Source: DASSUC01 sp035649895
GTDB taxonomy: Bacteria; Actinomycetota; Actinomycetes; Mycobacteriales; Micromonosporaceae
Length of the DNA stretch: 24,055 nucleotides
Assembly (NCBI GenBank): GCA_035649895.1
Contig: DASRIS010000075.1
Coordinates: forward strand, 1-24,055
Direction: 5' to 3'
Position numbers and translations under genes: made by a program. The notes beneath the pieces are model-generated. The model was not told where the DNA came from. It was given only the letters and a program-made list of their open reading frames with translations, and searched no databases. Shown piece after piece: positions 20,166 through 24,055 of this stretch; the first letter of the stretch is position 1, and the number at the start of each line of letters is the position of its first letter.

Positions 20166-23100
20166 GTGACGCACAGGTTGCTGGTCGATGTCAGCGCTGC
20201 CGGCCAGGTGTCCCTATCGGTGTGGCGGGATGGCGAGCTACCGGACCAGGTGGGTGAGGCGTTCGCGCTGGCGTGGCCGCTGGACGACGACGCGCTGGAG
20301 GACCTGCGCTGGTACCTGGAGGACTACCTACCGGCGCCGTACGCGGTGTATGAGGAGCGGGGGTCGCGGGTCGAGGCGAGCCTGCCGGGGTGGGGCGAGG
20401 CGGTCTTCACGGCGGTGTTCGGCGCCGGGGCGGCGCGGGATGCGTATGTCCGGGCGCGGGCTCAGGATGGGGCGCTGGAGCTGGTGTTCCGTTCGGCGTC
20501 GCCGCGGTGGCTGGGGATGCCGTGGGAGCTGCTGCGCGACCCGGGCCGGGCCTCGCCCGTGGCGCTGGACGGGGTGGCGGTCAGCCGCAGCCTGCCGGCG
20601 GCCGGGCTGGGTGAGGCGTTCCGGGTGGGTGGGGAGCGGCTGCGGGTGCTGATGGTGATCTCCCGTCCGGCCGGCCCCGACGACGTGGGCTACCGGATGG
20701 TGGCCCGGCCGTTGCTGCGGCGGCTGGAGGCGGTGCGCGGCGAGGTGGACCTGGTGGTGCTGCGGCCGCCGACGCTGGAGCGGCTGCGGGAGGTGCTGGC
20801 CTCGGCCCGGGCCGAAGGCCAGCCGTTCCAGGTGGTGCACTTCGACGGCCACGGCGTGCTGGCCGGTCGCCGCGCCGGGGGTGCCGGTGCGCCGTTGACG
20901 TTCGAGGACGCGTCGGCGCAGGGCGTGCTGGTCTTCGAGAAGGCGACCGGTGGGGACGACCCGGTGCCGGCGGAGACGGTCGCGCGGGTGCTGGCTGAAG
21001 CGAAGGTGCCGGTGGTGGTGCTCAACGCCTGCCAGTCCGGGGCGCTGGACAAGCAGCTTGAGGCGTCGGTGGCCACCCGGCTGCTGCAGGAGGGCGCGGC
21101 CTGCGTGGTGGCGATGGCCTACAGCGTGTACGCCGTAGCGGCGGCCGAGTTCATGGCGGCCTTCTACGAGCGGCTCTTCGCCGGGGACCGGGCCAGCGAC
21201 GCGGTCGCGGCGGGGCGGCAGCGGCTGGCCGAGCGCTGCGAGCGGCCCAGCCCGAAGGGGCCGATGCCGCTGGCGGACTGGGTGGTGCCGGTCCAGTACG
21301 CCCGCCGCGAGGTGCACTTCCCGCAGCTGCTTACGGTGCGCCCGGCCGGGCCGTCGCTGGGGCAGCTGCTGGACCGGCTGCGTGAGGGGGAGGCCTCCCG
21401 TCCGGACGACCCGCTGGATCCGGTTGGGGAGTTCGTGGGCCGCGACGCGCTGTTTCACACGCTGGAGGTAGCCGCCCGGCTGCAACGGGTGGTGGTCCTG
21501 CACGGGCCGGGCGGCACCGGCAAGACCGAGCTGGCCAAGGCGTTCGGCCGGTGGTGGCGCGACACCGGCGGGGTGGACCGGCCGGAGTGGGTGGTCTGGC
21601 ACTCGTTCGAGCCGGGCCTTTCCACCTTCGGGCTGGACGGGGTGGTCAACGCGGTCGGGCTGGAGGTGCTCGGGCCTGACTTCGTCCGCGGGACCAGCGC
21701 GGGACAGCGACGTGAGCTGGTGCTTGAGCTACTGGCCACGCACCGGCTGCTGCTGGTCTGGGACAACTTCGAGTCGGCCCGCTCGATGCCGGACCCGACC
21801 GGGGCCACCCCACCGCTGGATGAGGAGCAGCAGGCCGAGCTACGCGAGTTCCTGCACGAGGTCGCCGCCCACGGCAGCAGCACGGTCATCATCACCAGCC
21901 GCAGCCCGGAGACGTGGCTGGGCGAGCTGCGCCGGGTCGCGGTGCCGGGACTCACCCCTGAGGAGGCGGTCGAGTACGCCGACCAGGTGCTGGCCCCGTA
22001 TCCGGCGGTGGCGTCGCGACGGGCCGGGCGGGCGTTCGGCGAGCTGATGGAGTGGCTCGACGGGAGCCCGCTGAGCATGCGGCTGGTGCTGCCGCACCTG
22101 GAGACCACCGGGCCGCAGGCGCTGCTGGCCGCCCTGCGCGGCCTTGCCCCGGCGCTGCCGGACGACGGGCTGGGCGGGCGCACCGGGTCGCTACAGGCCA
22201 GCATCACCTACTCGTTCAACCACCTCAGTGCCAACGCCCGGCGGCTGGTGCCGGCGCTCTGCCTCTTCCACGGCGTCGCCGACGCCGACGTGCTCGGTGC
22301 GTTCTCCCGATCTCCCGACGTGCCGTCGCGCTTCCGCGGCCGTGACGCCGAGGCGTGGACGGCGGTCCTTGACGAGGCGGCTGGGGTGGGCCTGCTCACC
22401 CCGCTCGGTCTTGGTATGTACCGGATCCACCCGGCGTTGCCCGGCTACCTGGCCGACCGGTGGAGAGCGGAGGACGGCGACGCCTTCCAGGAGCGGCGAG
22501 CCGCAGCCGAACGGGGACTGCTGGACGCCTGCGCCGCGCTCGCCGGGTGGGCTGACCAGCAGATCAGAACAGGAGACGCGGCACTAGCGTTCACCGTCAT
22601 CCACCACCAGCGACGCACCCTCGGCGCCATGCTGGGCTACGCCCTGGACCACCGCCACTGGCAGCAGGCCCAGGTGCTTGTCGAACCACTCAGCTCCTAC
22701 TGGGACAGTCGGGGGCTGTTCGAGGAGGCTCGCGGCTGGGCCGACCGAGCCCGACTCGTCCTGGAAGATCCCAACGGTGATCCACCTCCGCTCGACACCC
22801 CTGGCGGCGCACTATGGATGTTCCTCGTTGGAGCGGAAGCAGGCAGAGCGGTCAACGCCCACCTGCTGGACAAGGCCGAGCAGATCTGCCTCCGCATCCA
22901 GGACATGCTCATCGTCCAACCCGACTCCACCGGGCAGCGGCACTCGCTCGGAGCCATCTATCACCAGCTGGGTAGGGTCGCGCAGAGGCGTGGGCGGTTG
23001 GGGGAGGCGGAGGAGTGGTTTCGGCGGTCGTTGGCTATCAAGGAGGAGCTGGGCGACCGGCCGGGTATGGCGATTAGCTATCACCAGCTGGGGATGGTCG

Positions 23101-23582
23101 CGCAGAGGCGTGGGCGGTTGGGGGAGGCGGAGGAGTGGTTTCGGCGGTCGTTGGCTATCGAGGAGGAGCTGGGTAACCGGCCGGGTTCGGCGATTAGCTA
23201 TCACCAGCTGGGTGTAGTCAGGCTGCTGCGTGGGCGGTTGGGGGAGGCGGAGGAGTGGTTTCGGCGGTCGTTGGCTATCAGGGAGGAGCTGGGTGACCGG
23301 CCGCGTATGGCCTTGTCGTACGCGCAGCTGGGGTTGCTGACCGAGCGGCGTGGCCACCCAGCCCAGGCGCTGGAGTGGATGGTCCGGTGCGTAGCCCTCT
23401 TCGACGAGTTCCCGCACCAGGCCACCGGCCCCGGCCCGGAACATCTCGCCCGTCTCACCGCCGCCCTGGGCATGAGGGTGCTTGAGGACATGTGGCTGGC
23501 CGTCACGGGTGCCAACCTTCCCGAGACGGTTCGCAGCACGGTCGACAAGATGATCAGAGGAATTGAGGAGCAGGGCGAGTGA
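20166..23582 (+). CDS. CHAT-protease / STAND (NB-ARC-like) NTPase / TPR protein, bacterial NLR-like
   Basis: A 1138-aa protein. Residues about 1-380 are a CHAT caspase-like peptidase: catalytic His229 in HFDGHG and Cys289 in VLNACQSG, with VAMAYSVYAVAAAEFMAAFY following. Residues about 420-800 are a STAND NTPase: Walker A GPGGTGKT (447-454), Walker B LLLVWDNFE (Asp533), sensor STVIITSRSPE, 'WLDGSPLSMRLVLPHL' and a winged-helix part (SYNHLS-like 'YSFNHLSANARRLV'). A linker of helical repeats leads to a TPR sensor (about 932-1090) with three nearly identical 40-residue units. The family model is ligand sensing by the TPRs, oligomerisation by the NTPase and protease activation, a layout used in anti-phage and programmed-death systems. 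Starts at GTG 20166. The next gene overlaps by 4 nt. Confidence 0.93.
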   Translation: MTHRLLVDVSAAGQVSLSVWRDGELPDQVGEAFALAWPLDDDALEDLRWYLEDYLPAPYAVYEERGSRVEASLPGWGEAVFTAVFGAGAARDAYVRARAQDGALELVFRSASPRWLGMPWELLRDPGRASPVALDGVAVSRSLPAAGLGEAFRVGGERLRVLMVISRPAGPDDVGYRMVARPLLRRLEAVRGEVDLVVLRPPTLERLREVLASARAEGQPFQVVHFDGHGVLAGRRAGGAGAPLTFEDASAQGVLVFEKATGGDDPVPAETVARVLAEAKVPVVVLNACQSGALDKQLEASVATRLLQEGAACVVAMAYSVYAVAAAEFMAAFYERLFAGDRASDAVAAGRQRLAERCERPSPKGPMPLADWVVPVQYARREVHFPQLLTVRPAGPSLGQLLDRLREGEASRPDDPLDPVGEFVGRDALFHTLEVAARLQRVVVLHGPGGTGKTELAKAFGRWWRDTGGVDRPEWVVWHSFEPGLSTFGLDGVVNAVGLEVLGPDFVRGTSAGQRRELVLELLATHRLLLVWDNFESARSMPDPTGATPPLDEEQQAELREFLHEVAAHGSSTVIITSRSPETWLGELRRVAVPGLTPEEAVEYADQVLAPYPAVASRRAGRAFGELMEWLDGSPLSMRLVLPHLETTGPQALLAALRGLAPALPDDGLGGRTGSLQASITYSFNHLSANARRLVPALCLFHGVADADVLGAFSRSPDVPSRFRGRDAEAWTAVLDEAAGVGLLTPLGLGMYRIHPALPGYLADRWRAEDGDAFQERRAAAERGLLDACAALAGWADQQIRTGDAALAFTVIHHQRRTLGAMLGYALDHRHWQQAQVLVEPLSSYWDSRGLFEEARGWADRARLVLEDPNGDPPPLDTPGGALWMFLVGAEAGRAVNAHLLDKAEQICLRIQDMLIVQPDSTGQRHSLGAIYHQLGRVAQRRGRLGEAEEWFRRSLAIKEELGDRPGMAISYHQLGMVAQRRGRLGEAEEWFRRSLAIEEELGNRPGSAISYHQLGVVRLLRGRLGEAEEWFRRSLAIREELGDRPRMALSYAQLGLLTERRGHPAQALEWMVRCVALFDEFPHQATGPGPEHLARLTAALGMRVLEDMWLAVTGANLPETVRSTVDKMIRGIEEQGE
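22959..23318 (+). repeat. Three near-identical 120-bp units encoding TPRs
   Basis: Units start at 22959, 23079 and 23199, exactly 120 bp apart. A block of about 52 bases, from GCGTGGGCGGTTGGGGGAGG through the codons for EEWFRRSLAI, is identical in all three. A diverged fourth unit follows (YAQLGLLTERRG). Each encodes a 40-residue TPR: YHQLGxVAQRRGRLGEAEEW then FRRSLAIxEELGxRPGxAIS. Confidence 0.95.
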
Positions 23583-23947
23583 CCGACCCGGTCGACCATG
23601 TTGCGCGGGCTGTGGCCCGCCAGCTCACCGCCGACTACGGCCCTGTGTTGCCCGCCCAGGTCGAGGCGGCCCTGCACATGCGCGGGTTGAGCGGCCCACC
23701 GACCCGTTACGGCGACCCGGTGTCGGTCGCTTCGCTGGTCGTCAGCGTTGCCGCCCTCGCTTGGACTGTCTACATTGACCTGAGGAAGCGCACACCCACG
23801 CCGTCCCAAGAGGTGCTGGCCCGGACGGTGCGCGTACGGGTCGAGGATGCCGGGGAGCTTTCCCACGCCGAACGGGACCGGATCATCGACATTGTGGTGG
23901 AGGAGACGGCCCGCGTTGGCGAGCAGCCCGGCCCGTACGGCGCATGA
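23579..23947 (+). CDS. Small single-pass membrane protein linked to the CHAT-STAND gene
   Basis: A 122-aa protein starting at the GTG that overlaps the CHAT-STAND stop by 4 nt (GTGA). An N-terminal helix-rich part (VDHVARAVARQLTADYG, LPAQVEAALHMRG) precedes one membrane segment at about 48-67 (VSVASLVVSVAALAWTVYID), then RKR and a charged C-terminal part 'ARTVRVRVEDAGELSHAERD'. I recall similar small proteins beside CHAT or NB-ARC genes in actinomycetes. The role is unknown; a membrane anchor, a protease substrate or a pore-forming effector would all fit. The ATGA overlap with the next gene marks an operon. Confidence 0.85.
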   Translation: MTDPVDHVARAVARQLTADYGPVLPAQVEAALHMRGLSGPPTRYGDPVSVASLVVSVAALAWTVYIDLRKRTPTPSQEVLARTVRVRVEDAGELSHAERDRIIDIVVEETARVGEQPGPYGA

Positions 23948-24055
23948 GACCGGTCGCTGGGGAGCGGCTGCGGGCGTGGGTCCGGGAGGACTTCGGCGTC
24001 GAGTTCGGTGCGCTCGATGAGGTGGGGCACGGTGCCGACGAGGCGGCCCAGCTGT
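23944..24055 (+). CDS. Start of a probable phosphotransferase (APH-like kinase), cut by the window edge
   Basis: The ATG at 23944 overlaps the previous stop (ATGA), and the frame stays open to the end (37 codons). It reads MRPVAGERLRAWVREDFG then 'LDEVGHGADEAAQL', which resembles the N-lobe of aminoglycoside-phosphotransferase-like proteins ('GxGADxAAxLW'). Too little is present to confirm catalytic motifs. It is the third gene of the CHAT-STAND operon. Confidence 0.6.
   Translation, partial: MRPVAGERLRAWVREDFGVEFGALDEVGHGADEAAQL

Noticed and set aside
20328..21602. 424-codon minus-strand frame opposite the CHAT gene
   Set aside because: His/Pro/Gln/Arg-rich antisense composition; the plus strand encodes intact CHAT and NTPase motifs.
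22959..23318. 120-bp repeats as a CRISPR or non-coding satellite
   Set aside because: They are in frame, encode TPR units, and have no variable spacers.

Overview
The window is about 24 kb of high-GC DNA (roughly 72% GC by eye) from an actinomycete. GC-ending codons, frequent GTG starts, several leaderless-looking promoters and lineage-typical families (XRE/DUF5753-type regulator, DUF574 SAM methyltransferase, PCD-glyoxalase fusion, CHAT-STAND-TPR protein) point to a filamentous actinomycete. Micromonosporaceae is my best guess, by inference only. No rRNA, tRNA, CRISPR array, insertion sequence or integrase was seen.

Left part (1-6400, all minus strand): the 5' part of an XRE regulator gene; a secreted S8 (subtilisin-like) protease whose oxyanion-hole Asn appears replaced by Gly; a lutABC lactate-oxidation operon; a 670-bp gene-poor interval with 46-bp tandem repeats and a striking AT-rich double palindrome; then a coupled ArsR regulator-SRPBCC pair that ends in a perfect 13-bp hairpin.

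Middle (6673-12875): an orphan BMP-family lipoprotein, a DUF574 methyltransferase and a DUF1801 protein on the plus strand; a GNAT acetyltransferase and a C-terminally short NAD-dependent epimerase on the minus strand; and a secreted S1 protease with a C-terminal jelly-roll-like domain.

Most interesting region (12987-15527, minus strand): a compact cassette that reads as a minimal, apparently undescribed RiPP (ribosomally made, post-translationally modified peptide) system. It has a good promoter and Shine-Dalgarno site, a 19-residue peptide gene missed by length cut-offs, a perfect 13-bp hairpin that looks like an attenuator, a ThiF/MccB-like E1 adenylating enzyme with an N-terminal RRE/PqqD-like domain and a CxxC...CxxC zinc site, and, 3 nt downstream, a PqqD-like domain fused to a multi-pass M50 (site-2-type) metalloprotease. 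The proposed logic is that both enzymes bind the leader through their PqqD-like domains, the E1 activates a carboxylate of the peptide, and the membrane protease trims or releases it.

Right part (15644-24055): a pentapeptide-repeat-like membrane protein and a beta-lactamase-fold serine hydrolase (minus); a PPOX-fold flavin/F420 enzyme and a PCD-VOC fusion (plus); a Phd/YefM antitoxin followed by a frameshifted, truncated VapC toxin remnant; and a three-gene operon joined by 4-nt overlaps encoding a CHAT-protease/STAND-NTPase/TPR protein (1138 aa), a small single-pass membrane protein, and the start of a probable phosphotransferase. The TPR part carries three almost identical 120-bp units. This operon looks like a candidate bacterial NLR-type defence module.
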